Of a stretch of 64,000 nt of DNA, positions 7,846 to 15,811 are shown piece by piece. Numbering within the stretch: the first letter of the stretch is position 1; each line of letters starts with the position of its first letter. Origin of the DNA: Oscillospiraceae bacterium (GTDB lineage: Bacteria > Bacillota > Clostridia > Oscillospirales > Oscillospiraceae); the NCBI GenBank assembly GCA_916988195.3, contig CAKASQ030000050.1, positions 1-64,000 of the forward strand. The letters run 5' to 3'. Below the pieces are notes generated by a model. It ran no database searches. It saw only the letters and a program-made list of their open reading frames with translations, and was not told the DNA's origin. The position numbers and the translations under genes were made by a program.

Positions 7846-9339
7846 TCAGCAGCCGGCGCTCTTTTTGAGCTGGTCGACAACTGCGCGGGTGATCGCTTCA
7901 ATCTGTGCCTGGGTGAAGACGCTCGAAGAAGTCTGGCACGTGCTTTCGCAGCAGGAGGGCTGTGGCTGAATCTGACGAAGGTCAGACAGCTCCTTGAGAC
8001 CGTAAGCCACGCGGCGGATATTGATGAGGTTCAGGGGGCTGATATTGTCGGATGTTGCGCTGCCGCCGACTGCACCGCAGCCAAGCGTCAGAGCAGGGGA
8101 AAGGCCCGTCGTTGCGCCGACGCCGCCGAGCGCGCCCGGTGTGTTGACCAGAAGACGCGAAACCGGCTTTTTGAGCGCGAACTCACGGATGACGGCCTTG
8201 TCCTGGCTGTGGATGGTCATGGTGTGACCGGCACCCTCGTTGAAGAGAATTTCCATGCAGCGCTTGCAGGCTGCTTCCCAGTTGTCTTCCACGTAGAACG
8301 CGAGAATCGGGCAGAGCTTTTCACGCGAATAGGGGTTGCTCTTGCCGACGGTTGTCTGCTCCGAGACGAGCACGCGGCAGGAAGAGGGGACCTCAATGCC
8401 CGCCATCTGCGCGATGACCTGCGCGGATTTGCCGACGATCTTGGGATTCATGGTGCCGTTGGCACGGAGAATGAACTTGCCGACCTTGTCGCTCTCTTCC
8501 GGGCTCAGGAAGTAGCCGCCCTGCTTCTTGACCTCGGCGATCACCTGGTCCTTGATGCAGGTTTCGGTGACGATGCTCTGCTCGGAAGCACAGATTGTGC
8601 CGTTGTCAAAGGTCTTGCTGTCGAAGATATGGCGGACAGCTTCGGGAATATTGGCCGTCTTTTCAATGTAGGACGGGCCGTTGCCGGGGCCGACGCCGAG
8701 CGCCGGATTGCCGGAGGAGTAAGCCGCGCGGACCATTGCCTCGCCGCCGGTGGCAAGAATGATGCCGATATCGCGATGCTTGAGGAGCGTATTCGTCGCG
8801 TCAATACTCGGCATGGTGATGCAGCCGACCAGACCTGCCGGAGCGCCTGCGTCTCTTGCGGCCTTCTCCACCACACGCCAGGTCTCAATAATGCAGTTCT
8901 TCGCGCCCGGATGGGGGCTGATGACGATGGCGTTGCCTGCCTTGAGGGAAATGAGCGACTTATACATGACGGTGGACGTCGGGTTTGTCGACGGAATCAG
9001 CGCCGCAACAACGCCCATCGGCACGCCGATTTCAGTCAGGCCGCGCTCGGGGATCTCACGCAGCACGCCGACGGTTTTCATATCCTTGATGTACTCATAG
9101 GTCATTTTGCTGCCAAGCAGGTTTTTCAGCACCTTGTCCTGCCAGATGCCAAAGCCGGTTTCCTCGACTGCCATCTTGGCAAGCCGCTCCGCTTCTTTCT
9201 CACAGGCCTGCGCGATGGCCTTGACTACGGCGTCTACGCGCTCCTGCGAGAACGTCGCAAATTCGGCCTGCGCGGCCTTTGCCTTGGCGACAAGGTTCCG
9301 GACCTCCTGAATGGATTGCAAATCCTTATCAAATTCCAA
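7846..9339 (-). CDS. eutE: CoA-acylating acetaldehyde dehydrogenase EutE
   Basis: Oxidises acetaldehyde with CoA and NAD+ to acetyl-CoA inside the microcompartment. The 497-residue protein has the aldehyde dehydrogenase fold: the IPSTNPTST segment near residue 120, the nucleotide-binding ILATGGEAMVRAA near 200, and catalytic Cys250 in FDNGTICASEQS. After the catalytic domain a Cys/Ser/Gln-rich linker leads to a C-terminal amphipathic helix (TQAQIEAITRAVVDQLKKS), a likely encapsulation peptide; relatives often carry it at the N-terminus. The start codon is TTG, chosen because GGAGG lies eight bases ahead. It is flanked by the two eutM copies. Confidence 0.93.
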   Translation of the reverse strand: MEFDKDLQSIQEVRNLVAKAKAAQAEFATFSQERVDAVVKAIAQACEKEAERLAKMAVEETGFGIWQDKVLKNLLGSKMTYEYIKDMKTVGVLREIPERGLTEIGVPMGVVAALIPSTNPTSTVMYKSLISLKAGNAIVISPHPGAKNCIIETWRVVEKAARDAGAPAGLVGCITMPSIDATNTLLKHRDIGIILATGGEAMVRAAYSSGNPALGVGPGNGPSYIEKTANIPEAVRHIFDSKTFDNGTICASEQSIVTETCIKDQVIAEVKKQGGYFLSPEESDKVGKFILRANGTMNPKIVGKSAQVIAQMAGIEVPSSCRVLVSEQTTVGKSNPYSREKLCPILAFYVEDNWEAACKRCMEILFNEGAGHTMTIHSQDKAVIREFALKKPVSRLLVNTPGALGGVGATTGLSPALTLGCGAVGGSATSDNISPLNLINIRRVAYGLKELSDLRQIQPQPSCCESTCQTSSSVFTQAQIEAITRAVVDQLKKSAGC

Positions 9340-9373
9340 TGTGTTTGCCTCCCTTCAATTGCCCTGCAAACGC

Positions 9374-9664
9374 TTATGCGTTGTCGCCGAGCGTCGGAAG
9401 AATCTTTTCCACGTCCTCGTGGGGTCTGGGAATGACATGCGTGGAGATGAGCTCGCCAACGCGGCTTGCAGCTGCTGCGCCTGCGTCAACGGCTGCCTTG
9501 ACAGCGCCGACGTCGCCGCGGACCATAACGGTCACGAGGCCGCCGCCAACCTGAACCTTACCGATCAGACGGACGTTTGCTGCCTTGACCATCGCATCAG
9601 CCGCTTCGACAGAGCCGACAAGACCTTTTGTTTCAATCATACCAAGAGCCTGTTTCGTTTCCAT
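9374..9664 (-). CDS. eutM: BMC hexamer shell protein EutM, copy 1
   Basis: A 96-residue single-BMC-domain facet protein, paralogue of the eutM on the far side of eutE. It has the same motif series ([58 protein letters not shown]) and differs mainly at the N-terminus, the His/Arg-Val/Gln positions near residues 32-38, and the C-terminal tail. AGGAGG precedes the ATG. Two copies with slightly different pores are common in BMC operons and may form mixed shells. Confidence 0.93.
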   Translation of the reverse strand: METKQALGMIETKGLVGSVEAADAMVKAANVRLIGKVQVGGGLVTVMVRGDVGAVKAAVDAGAAAASRVGELISTHVIPRPHEDVEKILPTLGDNA

Positions 9665-9702
9665 GATAATTTCCTCCTAAAAGTTATGTAAAAATGTTTT
9701 TC

Positions 9703-10356
9703 TCAAATGATATCCGGCTGCGCCGCGACCTTGCAGACCGTGTCTGCAAAGGCCTCGCAGGCCGCCTTGCAGGCCGCCTGGTCTCCGGTGAGGAGGCCTC
9801 CTGCAAAGTTCGTTTCCGTCGGCGGACCGTAGAACAGACACATCTGGACGTCGGCCGCCTTCATTGCCGCGTCGAGCGCAACAATCGCTTCTGCCGGCGG
9901 CGCAATCAGATAGGCGATGGCCTCGCCCTCAGCGATACCGGCAGCCTCTGAAAGGTAGCTTCCGGAGCGCGAAATGCAGTGCGCAAAGTAGACAATCGAG
10001 TCATCGTCGTTCGCGCTGTAAAAGCAGGCGTCGTTTCGGATGAAGCTGACCGTCGCTTCCAGCCCGCTTTTGATTTCCTCCGGGTTTTCCGCGCAGAGGA
10101 TTCCGATGAACTCACCGGCCAGGGCCGTGCTGGCGTTGGAAGAGCCTGCGTACATGCTCTTCGCGTAAACCACGCGGACAGCCGCTTTTTTGGTCGCTTC
10201 ATCGAGCGCGGCATAGGACACATCATCACAGTCTGTTGTCAGAATACCAAGGCTTCTTGCGCCCTGCGGGGCGTTGAGCTGCGTCAGAAGCGCCGGGTCG
10301 GCGTTCGGGATGATCTGTGTACAGAGGATCGTTGTCTGCATGGGATCTGCTCGCAT
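9703..10356 (-). CDS. eutL: Tandem-BMC gated shell protein EutL
   Basis: A 217-residue EutL: two permuted BMC domains in one chain that trimerise with large gated pores thought to admit ethanolamine and cofactors. Typical stretches are TTDCDDVSYAALDEATKKA, YAKSMYAGSSNAST and ACFYSANDDDSIVYFAHCIS. The ATG lies six bases after AGGAGG, ten bases beyond eutC. Length and order match EutL of other Firmicutes eut operons. Confidence 0.93.
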   Translation of the reverse strand: MRADPMQTTILCTQIIPNADPALLTQLNAPQGARSLGILTTDCDDVSYAALDEATKKAAVRVVYAKSMYAGSSNASTALAGEFIGILCAENPEEIKSGLEATVSFIRNDACFYSANDDDSIVYFAHCISRSGSYLSEAAGIAEGEAIAYLIAPPAEAIVALDAAMKAADVQMCLFYGPPTETNFAGGLLTGDQAACKAACEAFADTVCKVAAQPDII

Positions 10357-10366
10357 ACAATCCCTC

Positions 10367-11233
10367 CTATTTGATCAGGTCCACGCCGCTGGCCTTCTGC
10401 TCGAGAATTTTGTCGATGACCTCGGCGATGTACGCGCCGGCCTCGACGGCTGCGGTGCCATTTTTGTGAATGTTGGAGACAACCGTGCGCTTTGATTCCG
10501 GCATGCCGACGTAAGCGTTGTAGGCGATATAGGCGCTCATGCTCTCCGCTGTTGCAAGGCCGGGCCGTTCGCCGATCAGCACGCACACAACCTTCGCGCC
10601 GAGCGCTTCGGCAACGTATTCCTCCGAACCCACACGCCCGTAGCGCAGGAAGAACGGCGTGCCGACCTTGAGACCCTTGTCCTCCAGTGCTTGCACCAGA
10701 ATCGGAAGGATTCTTCCAAGGTTTGCTTCAATCGCCTTCGAGCTCAGGCCGTCTGCCGCGTAGATCTGCACGTCAGGGTTTAAAACGCAGCGCTTTTTGA
10801 GCTCGTCCAGCGTCGGCTTTTCCAGAAGCCGCCCTAGATCGGGCCTTGTGAGGTAGGTGTCTTTATCCTTACAGGCCGACTGGACCTGGAAAAGGCCCAT
10901 GCTTTCCAGAAACTTCGGGTCCACGTCTGCAAAAACAGCGTCTCTCGCGTTTGCGTGGTCCGCGCGCAGGGCAAGGGCCGTCTGCGTTTTGAGCCGCGCG
11001 CCGCACCGGCCAACGCCAATGCGCGCTGTTGTCTGCTTTTTCATCCGCGCAAGGCCCTCAGGGTCCAGCGGATTTTCCAGCAGGGGAACGGCCTTGCAGG
11101 CGGGCGAGACGATATCCTCACATGGCTGCGGCACAATCTCTTCTTCGGTGCGGTTCGGAAGTACCACGCAGCCGCTTTGCTCAAGCTGGCGGATTGCTTC
11201 GGCGACAATTCTTTCAATCAATTCCTGATTCAT
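10367..11233 (-). CDS. eutC: Ethanolamine ammonia-lyase small subunit EutC
   Basis: The small subunit of the adenosylcobalamin-dependent enzyme that cleaves ethanolamine to acetaldehyde and ammonia. The 288-residue protein begins with an amphipathic helix, MNQELIERIVAEAIRQLEQS, the encapsulation signal expected for EutC. A linker leads to the conserved domain (TARIGVGRCGARLKT, LRADHANARDAV, VCVLIGERPGLATAESMSAY, NIHKNGTAAVEAGAYIAEV). I use the ATG at 11233, next to AGAGGTG, rather than an upstream frame that would overlap eutB. It is five bases after eutB. Confidence 0.95.
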   Translation of the reverse strand: MNQELIERIVAEAIRQLEQSGCVVLPNRTEEEIVPQPCEDIVSPACKAVPLLENPLDPEGLARMKKQTTARIGVGRCGARLKTQTALALRADHANARDAVFADVDPKFLESMGLFQVQSACKDKDTYLTRPDLGRLLEKPTLDELKKRCVLNPDVQIYAADGLSSKAIEANLGRILPILVQALEDKGLKVGTPFFLRYGRVGSEEYVAEALGAKVVCVLIGERPGLATAESMSAYIAYNAYVGMPESKRTVVSNIHKNGTAAVEAGAYIAEVIDKILEQKASGVDLIK

Positions 11234-11238
11234 TGTTA

Positions 11239-12609
11239 TCACCTCTTCCGAAGGAACATCGTCGGATCGCCCGCACGGCCGGTCAGCTTGCCGTCGTGCA
11301 TGATCTCCATTTTTTCCAGCCACTGCTCAAACTCGCGGATCGGGCGGAGGTTCAGAACCTCGCGCACGGCGTTGACATCGTGGTAGGCGTTTGTCTGATA
11401 GTTGAGCATAACGTCGTCACTCGACGGGACGCCGAGAATGTAGTTGACGCCGGCGCTTCCAAGCAGCAGCGCCAGATTTTCAATGTCGTTCTGGTCGGCC
11501 ATCATGTGGTTGGTGTAGCAGCAGTCGCAGCCCATGGGAATGCCGGTCAGCTTGCCCATGAAGTGGTCTTCCAGACCTGCGCGGATAACCTGCTTGCTGT
11601 CGTAAAGGTACTCGGGTCCGATGAAGCCGACGACCGTGTTGACCATGAACGGGTGGAACTCCCGGGCAAAGCCGTAACAGCGCGCTTCCATGGTAACCTG
11701 ATCTGCGCCATAGTGCGCATCGGAGGAGAGCTCGCTGCCCTGGCCTGTCTCAAAATACATGACGTTCGGGCCCTTGGCGGTGCCGCGCTCTTTCAATACC
11801 TGTAATGCCTCGCGGACCGTGTCCGCGCAGAAGCCGAAGGCGTGGTTGCCTTTCTGCGAGCCCGCGATCGACTGGAAGATCATATCGGCAGGCGCGCCGC
11901 GCTTGACCGCTTCAATCTGTGTCGTGATATGGCCAAGAACGCAGATCTGCGTTGGAATTTCAAATTCGTGTTTGACCTCGTCAAAGCGCTTGAGCACCTC
12001 GGAAAGTCGCGACACGGTGTCGCTGACGGGGTTCAGGCCCAGGAGCGCATCGCCGCAGCCGTAGCTCAGGCCCTCAAAGAGGGAAGCGGTGATACCCTCC
12101 ACATCGTCGGTCGCGTGGTTCGGCTGAAGTCTGGTGGCGAGTGTGCCGCGGCAGCCGATGGTGGTGTTGCAGGTTGCGGTCACGCGCACCTTGTTTGCCG
12201 CATAAATCAAATCCAGATTTCCCATCAGTTTGCAGACGCCCGCGATGACCTCGCTGGTAAGGCCGCGGCTCAGACGCTTGATGTCGTCTTCCGTCGTGTT
12301 CCCGTCCAGAATGTATTCGCGCAGCTCTGCCATCGACCAGTTTGCAATATGGTTGTAGACCTCCGGGTCAATGGAGTCCTGATTGATCTGTGTGACCTCA
12401 TCGTCCTCATAGGCGACGACCGGATTTTCCCGGAGATCGCGGACGCTCAGCCGGCTGAGAACGACCTTCGCGGCAATGCGCTCAAGTCCCGACTGCGCAG
12501 CGACTCCGGCAAGCACGTCGCCGGACTTTTCCTCATTTGCTTTGGCGAGAACTTCTTTGACAGAGCCAAACTGGAAGCTCTGTCCTGCCAGAACCGTTGA
12601 AAGCTTCAT
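11239..12609 (-). CDS. eutB: Ethanolamine ammonia-lyase large subunit EutB
   Basis: The 456-residue catalytic subunit, an (alpha/beta)8 barrel that binds ethanolamine and adenosylcobalamin. It aligns along the whole family length: RLQPNHATDDVEGITASL, GLNPVSDTVSRL, PTQICVLGHITTQ, MYFETGQGSELSSDAHYGAD, PMGCDCCYTNHMMADQND, and a C-terminal GDPTMFLRKR. It is followed after five bases by eutC and preceded after eleven by the reactivase eutA. No damage is visible. Confidence 0.97.
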   Translation of the reverse strand: MKLSTVLAGQSFQFGSVKEVLAKANEEKSGDVLAGVAAQSGLERIAAKVVLSRLSVRDLRENPVVAYEDDEVTQINQDSIDPEVYNHIANWSMAELREYILDGNTTEDDIKRLSRGLTSEVIAGVCKLMGNLDLIYAANKVRVTATCNTTIGCRGTLATRLQPNHATDDVEGITASLFEGLSYGCGDALLGLNPVSDTVSRLSEVLKRFDEVKHEFEIPTQICVLGHITTQIEAVKRGAPADMIFQSIAGSQKGNHAFGFCADTVREALQVLKERGTAKGPNVMYFETGQGSELSSDAHYGADQVTMEARCYGFAREFHPFMVNTVVGFIGPEYLYDSKQVIRAGLEDHFMGKLTGIPMGCDCCYTNHMMADQNDIENLALLLGSAGVNYILGVPSSDDVMLNYQTNAYHDVNAVREVLNLRPIREFEQWLEKMEIMHDGKLTGRAGDPTMFLRKR

Positions 12610-12620
12610 ATAATTCCCCC

Positions 12621-14048
12621 TTATCCGAACAGCAGCGATTTGACGACGATGGGAATGACAAGTCCGTCAAACAGCGGCTTTCCAAGATCCATATAATCTC
12701 CCTGCTCGACCCTCACGCAGTCGATGCACACGACGTCTCTGGCAGAGCCGAGCACGCTGCGCATCAGAATGCCGACGGCCTTCGCGATATCTGTTTCAAT
12801 CAGAACCAGCAGCGGCGCGTCCTTTGGAAGCGTCTGCTCCAGCGCATCAGCAAGGCAGACCGCCAGCCGCTTGGCCTCCGGGAACTCCGGGTTTTCCTTG
12901 CCCGGAAGAGCCAGAACCAACTGCTCGGTCTCCGATTGCTCGCAGAACCAGCGGATACGCGAGATGAGCGCCTGCACATTTCCAAGGAAGCACTGTTCCT
13001 GCTCGTCCGGCGTAAGCTTGAGCACCGGAATGTTCTTCATCGGGAACTGCGCGCTGGTACAGGTGATGGTGCTGCCGGAGACGGTCGTGGTAAACATGCC
13101 GGCGCCAACGACGGTGGCGCGGATGGTCTGTGTGCTTTGCTGCGCGGTCGTTTCGCCAAAGAGCGTTCCGCGGAAGACCGAAGCGCCGAGCAGCGCGCCG
13201 ATGTCCCCATAGGGAAACGGCTCTGCGCTTAATGGCTCAATGCGGTTAGCCACGCCGCCGGAGTAGAAGACTGCGGTCTTTGGCTTTGTGCGGTAGGTGA
13301 GCGGCGTACTGTTATTGGTCGTAACCGCGTCCAAAAGCGCGCTCTTCGGCAAGAGGCCCAGAGACTCTGCCAGAAGTTCTGCCATGCGATCGGTGATTTT
13401 TGAAAGCTGCGCAGCGTCTGCCGCATTTCCAACCTGAACGCTGAGGCCAAGGGATTCTGCGACAAGCTTTGCAGAGGGACTGATGTGTGTGATCCTGCCA
13501 TTTTCGACGCGGATCAGGCGGCCTCCAATGTCAAAGCAGCCCTTGGCAATCACGTCGCCCTCTGAAAAGACGACAATGTTGGTTGTGCCGCCGCCGATAT
13601 CCAGGTTAACGGCCTCGCAGTGATGATCCAGGCTGTAGGCCCACGCGCCGCTGCCTTTTCCGGCAATCACGGACTCCAGGTCCGGGCCTGCTGTGGAGAC
13701 GACGAACTCGCCTGCAAAGGCGCTCAGCCGCTCCATGACCGCGCGGGCATTTTCTTTTCTGGCCGATTCGCCGGTGATGATGACCGCGCCGGTGTCGACC
13801 GAAGAGGGAACAATACCTGCTTTCTGGTATTCCTGCGCGACAATCTCGCGCACGCCGTCGGAGTCAATCAGCGTTTCTGTCAGAAGCGGCGTCAGATGCA
13901 CCTCACTCTGATAGAGAATTTCCTTGTCGACGATGGAGATGCGCGGAACGGCAAAGTAGCCGGTCGTATTTTCCATTTTGATTTTGCTGAAAATAAGCTG
14001 CGTCGTCGTTGTTCCGATGTCAATGCCGACGCTGAGCAAATCCGCCAT
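12621..14048 (-). CDS. eutA: Ethanolamine ammonia-lyase reactivating factor EutA
   Basis: A 475-residue actin/Hsp70-fold ATPase that exchanges damaged B12 on EutBC for fresh cofactor. The two phosphate loops are clear: GIDIGTTTTQLIF near residue 10 and LDIGGGTTNIVVF near residue 170. Start at the ATG seven bases after GGAGG. It is the first structural gene after a probable regulated terminator, so its expression, and that of the whole BMC operon, should depend on antitermination by EutV. Confidence 0.94.
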   Translation of the reverse strand: MADLLSVGIDIGTTTTQLIFSKIKMENTTGYFAVPRISIVDKEILYQSEVHLTPLLTETLIDSDGVREIVAQEYQKAGIVPSSVDTGAVIITGESARKENARAVMERLSAFAGEFVVSTAGPDLESVIAGKGSGAWAYSLDHHCEAVNLDIGGGTTNIVVFSEGDVIAKGCFDIGGRLIRVENGRITHISPSAKLVAESLGLSVQVGNAADAAQLSKITDRMAELLAESLGLLPKSALLDAVTTNNSTPLTYRTKPKTAVFYSGGVANRIEPLSAEPFPYGDIGALLGASVFRGTLFGETTAQQSTQTIRATVVGAGMFTTTVSGSTITCTSAQFPMKNIPVLKLTPDEQEQCFLGNVQALISRIRWFCEQSETEQLVLALPGKENPEFPEAKRLAVCLADALEQTLPKDAPLLVLIETDIAKAVGILMRSVLGSARDVVCIDCVRVEQGDYMDLGKPLFDGLVIPIVVKSLLFG

Positions 14049-14069
14049 GAAAAAGCCTCCAAAAAGCAT

Positions 14070-14136
14070 GAAAAGCTAAGGTGATCGATAAATCACCTTA
14101 GCTCTGTTGCTGTTCTCACGCACGCTGTTGTGCGCG
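14070..14136 (-). promoter_or_regulatory. EutV-type antitermination leader with terminator before eutA
   Basis: In the eutW-eutA gap the minus strand carries three hairpins. The first has a stem of CGCAC/GTGCG plus further pairs (14119-14134) and a hexaloop AACAGC. The second is a short AGC/GCT stem (14100-14111) with hexaloop AACAGA. The third is a perfect 12-bp terminator (14074-14085 with 14092-14103) followed by TTTTCATGCTTTTT. The second hairpin overlaps the terminator's 5' arm, the arrangement by which ANTAR proteins prevent termination. The loops have A at position 1 and a C-G closing pair, but G at position 5 where position 4 is usual. Confidence 0.65.
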
Positions 14137-14138
14137 TT

Positions 14139-15206
14139 TTATTCTGCTTTACAATCGAACGTCACAGTTGTTCCGCAGGCCAATGGCACGATGCTCACGC
14201 AGCCATGGAGCTTCTGCGCAACGGTTGCCTGCACAATCTGGAGGCCAAAGCCGTTTGCGTGCTCCGGGTTGAAACCGATGCCGTCATCGCTGACAGAAAC
14301 CGTATGATGCTCGACGCCCCTTGCGAAAACGACGCGCACCGAGCCGGAATCGCGGCCCGCAAACGCATGCTTCAGGGCATTTGTTACCAGTTCACAAACG
14401 ACCATTGCAACACCGCTCGCAGTCTCCTGCAGCAGTAGGACATGATCGGCCTCGAGGGAAAGCGCTATTGATTTCCCGACCGGAACCATGGCCTGCAAAT
14501 TTTGTATCAGGTTTTCCAGCAGCTCATTGCTGTCTACCAACTGAGAAGAACTGGTATCTTTTAAAAGTATATCATGGATTGTCGCCATTGACAAGACCCG
14601 TTCGACATTTTCTCGTAAAATATTCGCGGCGGTCTCGTCCTTGCACCGTCTGGACTGCATGCTGAGAATACTGGCGACGGTTTGCAGGTTGTTTTTGACG
14701 CGGTGGTGAATTTCACGCTGCCAGAGCGCATGGTCCTCGCGGCTGGGGTCGTCACGGAGGGTCGGCGCTTCCTCGGCGTAGGACTTGGCAAGCTCGGCAT
14801 ATTTTTTGTCACGTGCTACGCGCTCACTGATATCCTTTTCCCGGATCAGCAGGGCAATGCAGCGCCGCCCACTTCCATAGACCGGAACAACATCCTGCCA
14901 GACCGTCCGGTCCTCCTGCGTGACGGCCTTGAGGTCGCGCTGGACAAGTCCTGTCCGCCAGGCTGCAAAAACAGCCGGCTCCTTTTCCTCGCTCACATGC
15001 TTTCCAACGGCAGGCGCGGCGTAAAAGCTTCCAAGCTGGTTGGACCAGGCGTGCGCTACAACAACGCCGCCGTCGTCTCCCACACAGTCGATAAACAGCT
15101 CGCACGCGCTGAGCTCTGCAATCAGAGGAAGCTGGCGCGCAAGCTCTTCAAGCTTCTGACGTTCAGACGGGTCAAGCGATATCGGGCAGGCAGAAAGATC
15201 AATCAT
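14139..15206 (-). CDS. eutW: Ethanolamine sensor histidine kinase EutW
   Basis: The 355-residue soluble histidine kinase partner of EutV. The N-terminal half (about 1-150) is a PAS/GAF-like sensor region without membrane segments. The H-box is of the HisKA_2 type (EIHHRVKNNLQTVASILSMQ, His near residue 183). The ATPase domain follows with ELVTNALKHAF, SDDGIGF and GFGLQIV. In Enterococcus the orthologue senses ethanolamine and phosphorylates EutV. The start overlaps the eutV stop by eight bases. Confidence 0.93.
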   Translation of the reverse strand: MIDLSACPISLDPSERQKLEELARQLPLIAELSACELFIDCVGDDGGVVVAHAWSNQLGSFYAAPAVGKHVSEEKEPAVFAAWRTGLVQRDLKAVTQEDRTVWQDVVPVYGSGRRCIALLIREKDISERVARDKKYAELAKSYAEEAPTLRDDPSREDHALWQREIHHRVKNNLQTVASILSMQSRRCKDETAANILRENVERVLSMATIHDILLKDTSSSQLVDSNELLENLIQNLQAMVPVGKSIALSLEADHVLLLQETASGVAMVVCELVTNALKHAFAGRDSGSVRVVFARGVEHHTVSVSDDGIGFNPEHANGFGLQIVQATVAQKLHGCVSIVPLACGTTVTFDCKAE

Positions 15207-15801
15207 GGTGTCTTTCCTCCTGCGGGCCGAAGCGCTGGAGCACCTGCTCTGCCATCGCCGCAATGGTCATGCGCTTATCCATGGCGTATTTTCGAAGAAG
15301 CTGGTAAGCTGCTGTCTGTGAGCAGCCGTTCGCCTGCGACAGAAGCTTCTGTGCCTGAAAGATGCGTTTGTTTTCCTCGATTTTTTCCATGGCCTGCTGC
15401 GCGCGCGCCTCGCTCTGGCGAAGACGTTTGCTCTGCGCAAGCGCCACCTCGATCGCAGGCTGGAAGCGTGTCTGATCAATCGGCTTGACAAGATATCCGC
15501 TGACGCCGGCCTTGGTTGCTTTTTCGATCATATCCCGGTCCTGATAGGCCGTGAGCAGAACGATGCAGTTGCAGTAGTGCTTTTCCAGAATCGTTTTCGA
15601 AGCTGTCAGACCGTCGAAAACCGGCATTCTCGCGTCCATCAGCACCAAATCTGGCCGGTGTACCCGGCAGAGCTCTACCGCGTCAAAGCCGTCCGCGGCC
15701 TCGCCGACCACGTCGAAGCCCATCTCGCGGAGCATTTCCGCCACGTCCATGCAGGTAATCGGTTCGTCATCCACCACAACAGCGGTTCGTTTCTCACACA
15801 T
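15199..15801 (-). CDS. eutV: ANTAR-domain antiterminator response regulator EutV
   Basis: A 200-residue response regulator. The receiver domain (1-120) has the acidic pocket VVDDEP, the phospho-acceptor Asp in LVLMDARMP, the Thr of LLTAYQD and the Lys of YLVKPID. After a coiled-coil helix the ANTAR RNA-binding domain follows (IFQAQKLLSQANGCSQTAAY, LLRKYAMDKRMTIAAMAEQV). Once phosphorylated by EutW it should bind the paired hexaloop hairpins before eutA and block termination. The ATG at 15801 follows AGGAG; the gene begins ten bases after the NtrC-type regulator stops, so the two are co-transcribed. Confidence 0.94.
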   Translation of the reverse strand: MCEKRTAVVVDDEPITCMDVAEMLREMGFDVVGEAADGFDAVELCRVHRPDLVLMDARMPVFDGLTASKTILEKHYCNCIVLLTAYQDRDMIEKATKAGVSGYLVKPIDQTRFQPAIEVALAQSKRLRQSEARAQQAMEKIEENKRIFQAQKLLSQANGCSQTAAYQLLRKYAMDKRMTIAAMAEQVLQRFGPQEERHHD

Positions 15802-15811
15802 CACGAGCTCC

